Origin: an uncultured Bacteroidia bacterium
GTDB lineage: Bacteria > Bacteroidota > Bacteroidia > NS11-12g > UBA9320
DNA length: 64,000 bases
Direction of reading: 5' to 3'
NCBI GenBank assembly: GCA_905478335.1
Contig: CAJQIC010000019.1
Coordinates: 1-64,000 of the forward strand
In this document: in pieces, positions 24,884 to 34,232 of the stretch
How the letters are laid out: the number at the start of each line of letters is the position of its first letter
How positions within the stretch are numbered: position 1 is the stretch's first letter
Translations under genes and position numbers: made by a program
The notes under the pieces: generated by a model
Seen by the model: the letters and a program-made list of their open reading frames with translations, nothing else
Databases searched by the model: none
What the model was told of the DNA's origin: nothing

Positions 24884-27811
24884 TTACTCAACTACAATTT
24901 TTAACGTTGTTGATCCATTCGAATTGCCCAACCATAAGAAATATTGACCTGATGATATGTCTGATAACTTAAGGGTCATCTGATTTTCACCAGGATATGT
25001 TGAGAACAATTCTTCTTGAATCACTTTGCCTGAAATATCTGTTATACGCGTAGTCAGTTGATCTGTCGATTTTGAATCGAACGTCACAACGATGTGGTCT
25101 GTTGCTGGGTTAGGGAATACACGTAAGGAAGAAACGCTCAATTTTTCAATAGCGTTATTACACGTCATGGTGTCAACATTGATTGAAGCTGAACCCTCGC
25201 AGCCGTTTTGATCTGCAACCGTAACCGTATAAGTTCCCTTACTCGTTACATAAATAATTTCAGTGGTTTCAGACGTACTCCAATCGTAGGAGGCATAACC
25301 ACTTCCCGGGCTTAATTCTAAAGAATCACCAATGCATATTACGGTGTCAGCGCCTAACGAGATTACAGGCAATGATACATTGCTTACGTTTATAGAATCT
25401 GTATATGAACAGGTAAATTCATCTGTAACTTTTAACCAATAGTTTCCAGAAGTGTTTATCAATAATGAATCATTACTGGAGTTGTTACTCCACTTATAGG
25501 TTGTCATATCTTTAGGTCCAACTAAATATCTACTCGAACCAGCACAAAGACCAAAATCGCTACCCAAGCTAAATGTTGGTTGGCTTCTTGTTGTAAGCAT
25601 TATTGTGTCTGAAGAAGGACAACCAAAACTGTTGAATGCGGTCAAGTGATATGATCCAGCACTCGAAACCCGAATGTTTTGTAAAGTTGACGCCGTATCA
25701 TTCCAAATATATCCAGATAATGCACCAGGCCCTAAAATGGTATAGGTCGCACCCATACAAAAAGTATCGTCAGCACCTAAACTAAAAGGCGAAGAAGGGT
25801 TGGTTAATAACGTGATTTGATCTGAATACGTGCAGCCATTTGTATCTACAACAACAAGGCTGTGTGTTTTTTCTACTGCTGTTTTAAAAGTTTGTGACGA
25901 ACCTTCTCCACTATTCCAATTGTAGGTTTTCATGTTGGCAGGTCCAGTTAATTCAATGGCTAGTGACTCACAAATGGTCGTGTCACTACCAAGGTTAAAC
26001 ATTGGCAAATTATTTACATGGACAACCATGGTGTCTTTATACGTACAACTATTTCCGTCAATACCAGCAAAATATATGGTATCGGATTTCTTAACTTTAA
26101 AAGATCTGCTATTGGTATTTACATGTGTGCCTTGCCACAAGTAAGCGATAAGGTTTTTAGATCCTACAATTGTTGCCGAATCTCCATCGCAAAAACTCGT
26201 ATCTCTTGCCAAGTCTTCAGTTAAAAACTGATTAACGGTTACTGTTACAGTAGTAGAGTCAGATCCGCATGCTTGATCATCTGAAGTAACAACAAGTTTA
26301 TAGGTGGTGGTCACAGCAGGTGATACGGAAGGGTTTGCTTTTTTACTAAATTCTTTACCGTTTCCGTCTTTCCACGAATAGTTAATTCCACGAATTCCGT
26401 TGTCACCTAAATTAATATTTTGTCCCGCACATACTTCTAATTGAGTTTTAGGTAACGCCGCTGAAAGTTTGCAGCATAAGGTTGAATCACCTATGGAAGA
26501 TATTGTTGTTCGGCTTACAGCAGGTGTTAGCGTTGTTAAACCAACCAACGCACCACCAAAAGAGGTACTGCTTAAATTGATACCGAAAGTGTTAATTGGG
26601 TCTACACTAGAATTACATATGGTAGAACCATCTTTTCTAATTTTAGCGAGATACAAATCATCGTTACTCGATGTATTAAAGGATCTCGATGTCGATAAAA
26701 CCACAAATCCACCGTCGCCAGAATTTGCAATATCTGTGGGCCAGTGACCATCTCTGGATGACCCTCCCAAAAATACGGAGTTGCTCAGCGTACCTGAAGA
26801 GTTAAAATCACAATAAAGAACTTGTCGATCACCCGCTTGCGATTCTGCATATCCAACAACAGAGAACCCTGCATTGGCTGGTTTTATTACTACGTCAAAG
26901 CCTCTATCTTCTCCCATAGTACCAATAGCTTGTGCATCGATTGAATTTCCAGAAGTGTCGCATGTCATAACGAACATGTCATTGTCTCCAGCACTTACGG
27001 CCTTTGTCCAACCAGTAAGGATGTACGTGTTTCGATCAACTTTAATGTCCCAACCTGCGTCATCGGAGGTAGAACCGTATGTTTTCATCCATTTGAAGCC
27101 ACCTGTTGAGTCAAACTTTGCAATAAATGCATCCGAAGTTCCTGAGCTACCCGTTAACCCACCGTTGGTAATGCTGTCGTAGGTAGTTTGGCCTGTGATA
27201 ATCACATTTCCTCGGTTGTCTTCTGCTAAACCATACGCTTCTTCGTTTCCAGGACTACCAAAGGTTTTATACCATCTTACGTTACCGCCAGTTCCTAGTT
27301 TCGCAAGGAAACCCTGGTCAGCATTTGAATCATTTTTAACGTATCCAGTTATGTAATAACCGTTACTGTACAGAGAGCGGATAACATTGTAACCATCCTC
27401 TAAACTGTCGGAAGCGATAGTGCGTGCCCATTGAACTCTTCCAGACTTATCTAATTTTACTGCAATGGCGTCGCCGTTGGTTTTATACGATGTTGAGCTA
27501 CCAATCACGACATAACCCGAATCATTTGCCACTGTTACATTCCATGCTACGTCGTCGCCACTTTCACCATATGCGTTCGACCATTCAACCTGGCCCATGC
27601 CATCAGTCTTCACAACCAGCATGTCTTTTTTACCTTTTCCATAGCTTTCAGTGTACCCAACGCTAATGTACCCGCCATCAAGCGCACGCTCAACGGCGTA
27701 ACTATTTTCTGCCTTTGAGCCACCAATGGTTCGTTGAAAGAGGTTTTCTTGAGCGAAAACAGAAGAAAATAAGCCTAGCACGAGTGCAATTAATCCTATC
27801 GATTTTTTCAT
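24884..27811 (-). CDS. Large T9SS surface protein: beta-propeller-like repeats plus Ig-like repeats
   Basis: ATG 27811 opens a signal peptide (MKKSIGLIALVLGLFSSVFAQ); a TTG at 27832 is an unlikely alternative. Residues about 22-410 hold repeated blade-like units of the form DGGYISVGYTES and KLDKSGRVQWARTI. Residues about 450-880 hold several repeats of the type SLGxDxxxCxGxxxxLxGPxxxxxYxWSxxxxxxxxxxxxxGxYxLxVxDxxGCxxSD. A T9SS type A sorting domain ends the protein (LRVFPNPATDHIVVTF, final LKIVVE). It is cargo of the T9SS and probably an adhesin or display protein. It stands 8 bases upstream of gldA in the same direction, a link not usually described for gldA. Confidence 0.88.
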   Translation of the reverse strand: MKKSIGLIALVLGLFSSVFAQENLFQRTIGGSKAENSYAVERALDGGYISVGYTESYGKGKKDMLVVKTDGMGQVEWSNAYGESGDDVAWNVTVANDSGYVVIGSSTSYKTNGDAIAVKLDKSGRVQWARTIASDSLEDGYNVIRSLYSNGYYITGYVKNDSNADQGFLAKLGTGGNVRWYKTFGSPGNEEAYGLAEDNRGNVIITGQTTYDSITNGGLTGSSGTSDAFIAKFDSTGGFKWMKTYGSTSDDAGWDIKVDRNTYILTGWTKAVSAGDNDMFVMTCDTSGNSIDAQAIGTMGEDRGFDVVIKPANAGFSVVGYAESQAGDRQVLYCDFNSSGTLSNSVFLGGSSRDGHWPTDIANSGDGGFVVLSTSRSFNTSSNDDLYLAKIRKDGSTICNSSVDPINTFGINLSSTSFGGALVGLTTLTPAVSRTTISSIGDSTLCCKLSAALPKTQLEVCAGQNINLGDNGIRGINYSWKDGNGKEFSKKANPSVSPAVTTTYKLVVTSDDQACGSDSTTVTVTVNQFLTEDLARDTSFCDGDSATIVGSKNLIAYLWQGTHVNTNSRSFKVKKSDTIYFAGIDGNSCTYKDTMVVHVNNLPMFNLGSDTTICESLAIELTGPANMKTYNWNSGEGSSQTFKTAVEKTHSLVVVDTNGCTYSDQITLLTNPSSPFSLGADDTFCMGATYTILGPGALSGYIWNDTASTLQNIRVSSAGSYHLTAFNSFGCPSSDTIMLTTRSQPTFSLGSDFGLCAGSSRYLVGPKDMTTYKWSNNSSNDSLLINTSGNYWLKVTDEFTCSYTDSINVSNVSLPVISLGADTVICIGDSLELSPGSGYASYDWSTSETTEIIYVTSKGTYTVTVADQNGCEGSASINVDTMTCNNAIEKLSVSSLRVFPNPATDHIVVTFDSKSTDQLTTRITDISGKVIQEELFSTYPGENQMTLKLSDISSGQYFLWLGNSNGSTTLKIVVE

Positions 27812-27829
27812 ATTTAAGTTGTTCTTTTT

Positions 27830-27837
27830 CAAATTAA
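27830..27837 (-). promoter_or_regulatory. Putative -7 box of the large T9SS protein gene
   Basis: TTAATTTG on the minus strand lies 18 bases before the start codon at 27811. The identical eight bases precede the GNAT gene (31292-31299). An inverted repeat begins inside this box. Confidence 0.35.
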
Positions 27838-27863
27838 CTAAGGCCTCAAAGAGGCGTAGTTAA
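27834..27863. repeat. Interrupted inverted repeat overlapping a promoter
   Basis: TTAACTA-AG-GCCTC-AAA-GAGGC-G-TAGTTAA forms two stacked stems of 7 and 5 bp. It covers the -7 box and the bases just upstream of it for the large T9SS gene. It could be an operator, or a hairpin at the end of the flavin reductase transcript arriving from the right, although no T-run follows. Confidence 0.4.
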
Positions 27864-27961
27864 AAGTAAAGCGCAATCTATGGATTATTCAAATACTTTA
27901 AAAAAAGAAAAGACGTGATTTGGTATTTTTACACTACCCAGAACCAATTGGGTGCAATGCC

Positions 27962-28543
27962 TTAGGCTACACCAGTAAACCGTTTACACAACTTGGCGCT
28001 ATATTCCACAAAACTTTGTAACCGTTTAGCATAACCACTTTCTTTAATGAATTGACCATTTTCGTCTAATTCGGCTGGGGTGTAATGCGATTCAAATTTA
28101 TTTGGTGAACATACAGCTTGTCCACCCAAGAAAAATATTAGCTTTTCAAATACGGAAGACAATTGCATGGTTGGCAGTCGCCCACCAATTCCAGAGCTAA
28201 CACCAACAAAAGCAAATACCTTATTGTCATACAATGCTTTATGAGCGCCTCCGCTATAATGGTTGGCCATATTGGCTAGTTCAGGAGAGATAAGCCAGTT
28301 GTATTCAGGGCTCAGAATGTAAACTAAATCTGCTTCAGCCCAGGCGGTTAAAAGATTTTCACGAAAAGGTGTAGGTTTTGCGTCATCAACAGGCTCACCA
28401 TTAAAAAAAGGCAGGTCATATGACCGGAAGTCTACGATGGTGCTTTCGTGGCTCAATGACTTATGTAAAGCATTGATGGCTTTTGCAACCCGAATGGTGT
28501 TGTTGCCCTTTCTCGACGTTCCAGATAATATAACTACTTTCAT
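27962..28543 (-). CDS. NAD(P)H-dependent FMN reductase family oxidoreductase
   Basis: This 193-residue flavodoxin-fold enzyme has the phosphate-binding loop LSGTSRKGNNTIRVAK at the N-terminus and the SPEYNWLISPELANMANHY segment that contacts the flavin ring. GVSSGIGGRLPTMQL is the family's second loop. It reduces FMN, quinones or azo-type substrates with NAD(P)H in the cytoplasm. It is the last gene of the tyrS-led operon, and its start directly abuts the stop of the preceding gene. Confidence 0.88.
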   Translation of the reverse strand: MKVVILSGTSRKGNNTIRVAKAINALHKSLSHESTIVDFRSYDLPFFNGEPVDDAKPTPFRENLLTAWAEADLVYILSPEYNWLISPELANMANHYSGGAHKALYDNKVFAFVGVSSGIGGRLPTMQLSSVFEKLIFFLGGQAVCSPNKFESHYTPAELDENGQFIKESGYAKRLQSFVEYSAKLCKRFTGVA

Positions 28544-29092
28544 TTAACCAACTTCTTTAAGGTGTTTGCTTATTTCTTTGCAATTCTTCAGATTTCTACC
28601 CATATCAACAACAGCTAATCGACTTTTTGGTTTACTACTAATCTCAAAACCTTGACCTTTTTGTTCAACGGTTACGATGTCTTTAAAACCGTATCCGTTA
28701 CGTACTAATATTTTGCATTCCGTGTCAGTTTTATGAATCAGAGTCATTTTTTTTGGATGATTCATCAACAAAGCCTTCACTTTTATGTCGAAAGTATCTT
28801 TGGACCAGTTGCTGTTCTTAATCATAAACCGCTGACGCATCTTAAGGTATAGTTTGGGGTCTACATTCCCTATTTTTTCAAACTCCATGGCATGCCACGT
28901 GTTAAAAACAATACCGATACCGATTGCGATAATGAGTGACCAATTGTGGTCGACTGTTAAGAAATCGTAGCCATACTTCATTTTACCTTGTTTAAAGGTG
29001 ATGAGTGCCGCAGCTAAGGGAAAAGCCATTAAACTGATCTTGATCCAATTGATCAGATAGATAACAAGCTTAAATAGTGACCTACTGTTCAT
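28544..29092 (-). CDS. Conserved hypothetical membrane protein
   Basis: I do not recognise the family. Two hydrophobic helices near residues 14-31 (INWIKISLMAFPLAAALI) and 49-64 are followed by a soluble, basic domain of about 110 residues, with KKMTLIHKTDTECKILVRNGYGFKDIV as its clearest stretch. No cysteine or obvious catalytic motif stands out. It overlaps the flavin reductase gene by 11 bases and abuts the FMN reductase gene, so it belongs to the same operon and may work with these flavin enzymes. Confidence 0.65.
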   Translation of the reverse strand: MNSRSLFKLVIYLINWIKISLMAFPLAAALITFKQGKMKYGYDFLTVDHNWSLIIAIGIGIVFNTWHAMEFEKIGNVDPKLYLKMRQRFMIKNSNWSKDTFDIKVKALLMNHPKKMTLIHKTDTECKILVRNGYGFKDIVTVEQKGQGFEISSKPKSRLAVVDMGRNLKNCKEISKHLKEVG

Positions 29093-29945
29093 TTTCTAAG
29101 TTTTTTAACAATAGACATAATGCCTCGTGTGTTAGATTGTTTGCCAATAAAGACTTCACCGCAGAATAGAGCTCATCTTCGTTTAACGTTTCTGAATCTT
29201 TGTATTCCGCGACTGTCGGAATACCTTCAAGTTGGCCGAGCTGGCCTAAGTCATTGCCCGTTAGATTTTCAGACAATCTGATTGAATCAGGAAGTGCATC
29301 AATGCCTATACCAATGGATGTGATTGGTTTAGGAATTTCAAAAAGAGAGTCGCCGTTTGCTCGACAATAAAAATTGCCACCCATCCGTGATACAAGATCA
29401 ATGGCGTATGGGTCAATGTGGTTTTTTTCGTCAATGACGCTTTCGTCAATGTGCAGTTTAACTACTTCACAGATTATTAAATTTCCGGCACCACCACCAT
29501 CGCCTAAGGGTTTAATTTCGTTCACCTTACACTCTAATTGATAGGGTGATTCTTTGACACGGAACGGCTTTACTAAATCAGAACCTACAGCTGTAAACCC
29601 TGCTTTTTCAAACTCATTCACTTCTTTGGGGTAAGGAGAACTAGCCAAACTCATTTGTTGAACCATGTCGTAAGTCACCATATTGATAACCACTTCAGGA
29701 ACTTCATTACAGTTGTCGTAAGTGTTTTTTGTTGCACCGGTTCTTCCACTTCTTGCTGGCGAAAACACAACAATGGGTGGATTTGCGCTAAACACATTAA
29801 AGAAACTAAACGGGGCTAAATTCGGAACACCATCGGCATCAATTGTGCTGGCAAAACAAATCGGACGTGGTCCAATTCCACCAAGCAAATATTGGTGCAA
29901 TTGGGGTATAGCTAAGCTTTTGGGATCTATGCTTTTTGTACTCAT
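29082..29945 (-). CDS. Flavin reductase family protein (DIM6/NTAB type)
   Basis: The N-terminal 200 residues form the FMN-binding split-barrel: LGGIGPRPICFASTIDADGV, NLAPFSFFNVFSANPPIVVF and TKNTYDNCNEVPEVVINMV. Members use NAD(P)H to reduce flavin, or act as oxygenase partners. The 287-residue length with a C-terminal extra segment (about 215-287) is the longer subfamily form. It overlaps tyrS by one base and the next gene by 11. Confidence 0.87.
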   Translation of the reverse strand: MSTKSIDPKSLAIPQLHQYLLGGIGPRPICFASTIDADGVPNLAPFSFFNVFSANPPIVVFSPARSGRTGATKNTYDNCNEVPEVVINMVTYDMVQQMSLASSPYPKEVNEFEKAGFTAVGSDLVKPFRVKESPYQLECKVNEIKPLGDGGGAGNLIICEVVKLHIDESVIDEKNHIDPYAIDLVSRMGGNFYCRANGDSLFEIPKPITSIGIGIDALPDSIRLSENLTGNDLGQLGQLEGIPTVAEYKDSETLNEDELYSAVKSLLANNLTHEALCLLLKNLENEQ

Positions 29946-31222
29946 TAGGCTATGCTTAATAAGAAATAGTTTTTCTTTCCTCTTTGTAACAGTACAAATC
30001 GATTTTTGATTAAATCTTTTTCGGAGAACATAAAGTCTTCCGATACTTTTTCTTTGTTGACAGAAACCGAGTTCTCTTTTAAAGCACGCTTGGCCTCACC
30101 TTTTGACGATACTAAACCACATTCAGCGATGACGTCTACAATGTTTCTATTTACAACACTGTTTACATGACCTTGCTTTGCTCCGCTAAACACATCTAAG
30201 AAGTCTCCTTCGTCTAGTTGGCGCAAGTTGCCCATTACGTCGTCAGAGAATAAGATGCCGGAAAGGTGTTGGGCCTTTTTAAGGGCGTCTTCACCATGAA
30301 CCCAAGTAGTTACGTGTTCGGCTAAAAGCTTCTGCAGACCTCGTTGATGCTCGTTGCCTTTATGTTCAGCGATGGCTTTATCGATGGTTTCTTTGTCTAA
30401 CAGCGTGAAAATCTTTATCAGTTTTTCAGCTTCCGCATCTCCGGTCTTAATCCAGAACTGATAGAATTGGTAAGGCGATGTTTTGTCTTTGTCCAACCAG
30501 ATGTTTCCACCTTCAGATTTTCCAAACTTACTACCATCTGGTTTCGTTAACAATGGAGCAGTTATGGCATAGGCTTCTTTCCCACCTTTGCGACGTATAA
30601 GTTCTGTACCTGTTACGATATTACCCCATTGGTCGCTTCCACCCATTTGGAGCTTACAGTTTTTATGCTCGTTTAGGTAATAAAAGTCGTATCCCTGAAC
30701 AAGCTGGTAACTAAATTCGGTGAAGGATATTCCATCGTCTATTCTATTTTTTACCGAATCTTTCGCCAACATATAGTTAACCGTGATGTGTTTACCAATG
30801 TCACGAATAAACTCAAGGAAGTTCAATTCCTTAAACCAATCATAGTTGTTTGCCATTTCGGCGGCATTCTCGCCTGAAAAATCTAAAAACTGTTGAAGTT
30901 GGTTTTTCTGACAAGCCAGGTTGTGGTTTAAAGTCTCTCTGTCGAGCAAGGTGCGTTCCGCTTTTTTACCAGAAGGATCACCTACCATACCTGTTGCTCC
31001 ACCTACCAATGCAATAGGTTTGTGTCCAGCACGCTGTAAGTGAACCAAAAGAATAATCGGCACCAAGTTGCCTATGTGTAACGAATCGGCAGTAGGGTCA
31101 AAACCAACGTATCCAGTGATTTGCTCCTTCATGAGCGCATCTTCTACTCCAGGGATATGCTGATGATGAAGACCCCTCCATTGAAGCTCTTCGATTAAAT
31201 CAAAATTGGGTGTAAACGGCAT
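29945..31222 (-). CDS. tyrS: Tyrosyl-tRNA synthetase
   Basis: The 425-residue class I synthetase has HIGN at 49-52, the tyrosine-binding QGYDFYYLN and GGSDQWGNIV segments, KFGKS as the KMSKS loop and a C-terminal S4-like RNA-binding domain (about 360-425). It charges tRNA-Tyr. It heads an operon with a flavin reductase, a membrane protein and an FMN reductase (overlaps of 1 and 11 bases, then no gap). A good promoter lies at 31239-31268. Confidence 0.97.
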   Translation of the reverse strand: MPFTPNFDLIEELQWRGLHHQHIPGVEDALMKEQITGYVGFDPTADSLHIGNLVPIILLVHLQRAGHKPIALVGGATGMVGDPSGKKAERTLLDRETLNHNLACQKNQLQQFLDFSGENAAEMANNYDWFKELNFLEFIRDIGKHITVNYMLAKDSVKNRIDDGISFTEFSYQLVQGYDFYYLNEHKNCKLQMGGSDQWGNIVTGTELIRRKGGKEAYAITAPLLTKPDGSKFGKSEGGNIWLDKDKTSPYQFYQFWIKTGDAEAEKLIKIFTLLDKETIDKAIAEHKGNEHQRGLQKLLAEHVTTWVHGEDALKKAQHLSGILFSDDVMGNLRQLDEGDFLDVFSGAKQGHVNSVVNRNIVDVIAECGLVSSKGEAKRALKENSVSVNKEKVSEDFMFSEKDLIKNRFVLLQRGKKNYFLLSIA

Positions 31223-31238
31223 GCTTTAAAATTTACGG

Positions 31239-31268
31239 CAAAGATATAGGGTTAAAGGTAAGAGGCAA
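31239..31268 (-). promoter_or_regulatory. Bacteroidota-type promoter of tyrS
   Basis: On the minus strand: TTG (31268-31266), 19-base spacer, TATCTTTG (31246-31239). The predicted start of transcription is about 10 bases before the tyrS start codon. Confidence 0.6.
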
Positions 31269-31303
31269 CTGGAGGAATAAAGGAAGAGTGCTTAATTTGC
31301 ACT

Positions 31304-31783
31304 GTGGAGGATTACGTTTTTCAGGAGGCAACAAGCAATGACATCCCAGCATTGGTATCTGTGTTTATATCAAGTATACAAACAGCTGCTAAACAGGATT
31401 ATTCAAGTAATGAAATCTCGGAATGGTTAGAATCTGCAAACAACAAAAAACGGTGGAGTGAATTGGTACAGCAACAAACAGTAATTGCACTTTATGTCTC
31501 TAAAGTAATGGCAGGTTTTGGGTCATTAAAAGACAAGAATTATATCGACTTTTTATACGTCCATGGCAATCACCAGAAAAAAGGATTTGCTCAAAAAATC
31601 TTAGATAAATTAATCCAAACTGCAGAAAAGCAAGGCCAAACCATCGTTACGTCGGATGTAAGTTACACGGCACGACCGTTGTTTGAGAAAAATGGGTTTA
31701 CCGTTGTTCAACAAAACAATAATGCACGTGGAAGTGAAGTATTGGTCAACTTCAAAATGGAGTTAGTACTTCCTAACGTCTGA
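31304..31783 (+). CDS. GNAT family N-acetyltransferase
   Basis: The 159-residue enzyme has the GNAT acetyl-CoA loop VHGNHQKKGFAQKILDKLI (Q/RxxGxG/A-type) and the late RPLFEKNGFTVVQ motif. It transfers acetyl from acetyl-CoA to an amine; substrate unknown. The start is GTG at 31304, directly after a TTAATTTGCAC box, so its leader would be almost absent. Its 3' end overlaps the convergent T9SS gene by 11 bases. Confidence 0.85.
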   Translation: MEDYVFQEATSNDIPALVSVFISSIQTAAKQDYSSNEISEWLESANNKKRWSELVQQQTVIALYVSKVMAGFGSLKDKNYIDFLYVHGNHQKKGFAQKILDKLIQTAEKQGQTIVTSDVSYTARPLFEKNGFTVVQQNNNARGSEVLVNFKMELVLPNV

Positions 31784-34232
31784 TGACTCGAGCGGTGTAA
31801 TAACCAGCTTCAGACAATACGGTAATGAAGTAAAGGCTTGGCGTTAGGTCTGCTAAGTCGATTACATGATTGGGCTTTAACGAGCCAGATAATACTTGTT
31901 TACCTGTTACCGACGTCACCGTGTATGTACCGCTTTGCTGGCCGTCAATGTCTATAGTCACCTTGCCTTCGGTAGGGTTAGGGTATACCAGTACAGACTC
32001 AGCAGAAGGAATATGAGCCACTGCAGCTGTTTCTTCAACAACTGCTCTTACCTCATTGGTCATTTCATCAAATTCATCGTCAAACAATACACGTGCACGA
32101 TTGGTGTAGGTCGCACCAATTTGCAGGTTTCCAGTCATCTTCATAGTGAATGCAATGTGGCCTTCATCATCCACAATCTCTCCATTTTTTGTTGGATTGG
32201 GAGGAAGGTCGATGTTTGGGAACTTGTAAACCAGAATGGCATAATCCGAGTACTTTGGACCTTCAATGGTTGTAGGTACAACGTTATGACTCCAAGACAC
32301 GTCTAAGATCTCTTGTATAGTGTTATTTAAATCCACCGTGTCTATCACGTAAACAGTGCGAACGGTATCTGAGGTGTAATTAGCAAAGGAGATCTGGTAC
32401 GTAATGGATTCCGCATCTGGGTTAATAAATGCAGTATCCGACCATGTTGTTTCAGGATTGACAAATTTTCGAACATCGTCGTCTTCAGGCATCACACGTT
32501 GCGTTAAAGAACTCGAATTGTTGTCGTCATTTTCTTCAGTTTCATTTTGCACGATGTCTGCCGTGAGTTCAATAAACTCATCAGCATCTTGTTTAACTTT
32601 AAACAAGCATTTAATTACGCCTCTTTCACCTGGAGACAAGTCATTTACATTCCAATATGCTGTGTCTCCTTCCACTTTTTGTGGGGTAGGGAAGGCAGTC
32701 ATTTTTTCTAAATCCTCGTCAAAAGCCAGTTTTACAATTCCCTCAACAAGCTCATTTGATCCTAAGTTTTCATAGTTAATGTAATATTGTTGCAAATTGG
32801 CAGCGATTACCCGTGGGCCCGAAGATGCCGATAAGGTCACTTTTAAATCTCGAATATTACTCTGCTGTACCAATGGAAAATCAAGATCTCTTTTAATATC
32901 ACGGGCTCCCAACTCTACCGTTTGAGTGAGTTGACTGCAAGTGGAAGGACCCCAAAAATCTGCTGGTGTTATCGTTACAGTGTACTTCCCTTCTTCGAGG
33001 TAAATTTTATAAATGCCGTTGATGTTTGGTCGGATTACTCGGTTTCCTGGTTCAATGCGAATAATGTTTTTATTGAGACGTTCGTCACGACCATTGAGCA
33101 TGCAATTATTGTCTTTATCGTGATACACGGTACCCGATAAAATGGCAAATCTCTTTTCAATGTTTTGCATTGGAAGTCGAGCGACATGGTTTAACGTAAT
33201 TCCACGATATTCTTTAAACTCGCCTGAAGCGAACAAAACATTATTGTAAAATAATAAGTCTTTAACTGTAGTAAGTTGGCCAACATTTAGCGGCGCCCAT
33301 TTTCCATTCTCGTATTTGATAATAGAATAAACCGTTTGATCAGTTGAGAACTTAAAAATACCTGAGGCATACAATACATCTCCTGCGGCAACAATATCAG
33401 AGACATAGGTTACTTTATCCAAACCTTCCATCATTTTTTTTGCGGTGTCTCCATCCACTTCAAAAAAGTACATGGGCGTTTCGTTGGCATTAATGGTTCC
33501 AGCCGCAACAATGCCCTTGTTGTAGGACACTAGATGATAGGGGCGGGCAATGTTGGATGCAAATGGTTTCAGTTCTCCTTTTTCAAAATGAGCGATATAC
33601 TTCGACCTTGTGCTTCCAATTTTTGTAAAAACGCCTCCAATATAAAAGTGATCTCCGTTGCCTACTGCAGTTAAAACGCCACCATTTACACTTTCAAGTT
33701 CTTTAATCGCTGATTGCACCCACTTTTCGCCATCAAAAAACCCAATGTTAGCGCTATTCTTTACTTCGGTACTGGAGAAGTAGCCGGCAACAACCAAAAG
33801 ATTATTATAGATGCTAAGCTCTCTAACGGTTTCGTAGAATTTAACGGCGTTGGAGCTGATGTTAGGAACGTTTTTGTATGTCCGACTGGAGTATTTAACT
33901 AAACTTTTTGCGTTGGTTATGGTGTTAAATCGGTTAAACTGACCACCGATGTAGAGTTCGTTTTTATACCATTTCAACGTATGAATTTGTGCACCTGAAT
34001 CACACTTTATGCTTGGTAAGTGTATCCAGATTGTACCCGTCCACACGGAGATACCAAATTGGGTGGCACCATCACTACTTCCAACTTTATATGCGACAGC
34101 CATGGTTTTGTCCAGTTCTGTCATGGCAACAGGGCTGTGTTTTAAGCCTCCATTTAAGGATTGCCAGACTTGTGCGGAACTCGTAGAACAAATCAAACCA
34201 AGGGCGGAACAAAGTAAAAGTACGTGTCTCAT
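31773..34232 (-). CDS. T9SS surface protein with propeller-like, prealbumin-like and DUF11/DUF7619-type domains
   Basis: A signal peptide (1-20, ends SSA-QVWQ) is followed by propeller-like repeats (about 21-355, e.g. YKNELYIGGQFNR, FYIGGVFTKIG, VLYASGIFKF, LFASGEFKEY), then a Cna-B/SdrD-like domain (about 365-450, YHDKDNNCMLNGRDERL, YKIYLEEGKYTVTITP). Next come two conserved beta domains (about 455-730, the second with TYQISFANYTSDTVRTVYVIDTVD of the DUF7619 type) and a T9SS sorting domain (YPNPTEGKVTI, final ARVIRR). It is surface-displayed or secreted. The start overlaps the preceding gene's stop (TAATG), so its translation is coupled to the beta-barrel anti-sigma candidate. Confidence 0.87.
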   Translation of the reverse strand: MRHVLLLCSALGLICSTSSAQVWQSLNGGLKHSPVAMTELDKTMAVAYKVGSSDGATQFGISVWTGTIWIHLPSIKCDSGAQIHTLKWYKNELYIGGQFNRFNTITNAKSLVKYSSRTYKNVPNISSNAVKFYETVRELSIYNNLLVVAGYFSSTEVKNSANIGFFDGEKWVQSAIKELESVNGGVLTAVGNGDHFYIGGVFTKIGSTRSKYIAHFEKGELKPFASNIARPYHLVSYNKGIVAAGTINANETPMYFFEVDGDTAKKMMEGLDKVTYVSDIVAAGDVLYASGIFKFSTDQTVYSIIKYENGKWAPLNVGQLTTVKDLLFYNNVLFASGEFKEYRGITLNHVARLPMQNIEKRFAILSGTVYHDKDNNCMLNGRDERLNKNIIRIEPGNRVIRPNINGIYKIYLEEGKYTVTITPADFWGPSTCSQLTQTVELGARDIKRDLDFPLVQQSNIRDLKVTLSASSGPRVIAANLQQYYINYENLGSNELVEGIVKLAFDEDLEKMTAFPTPQKVEGDTAYWNVNDLSPGERGVIKCLFKVKQDADEFIELTADIVQNETEENDDNNSSSLTQRVMPEDDDVRKFVNPETTWSDTAFINPDAESITYQISFANYTSDTVRTVYVIDTVDLNNTIQEILDVSWSHNVVPTTIEGPKYSDYAILVYKFPNIDLPPNPTKNGEIVDDEGHIAFTMKMTGNLQIGATYTNRARVLFDDEFDEMTNEVRAVVEETAAVAHIPSAESVLVYPNPTEGKVTIDIDGQQSGTYTVTSVTGKQVLSGSLKPNHVIDLADLTPSLYFITVLSEAGYYTARVIRR

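Noticed and set aside
31896-32775. Two plus-strand open frames of 136 and 123 codons inside the T9SS gene
   Set aside because: They are antisense to a gene with clear signal peptide, domains and sorting tail, and their products have no recognisable motif.
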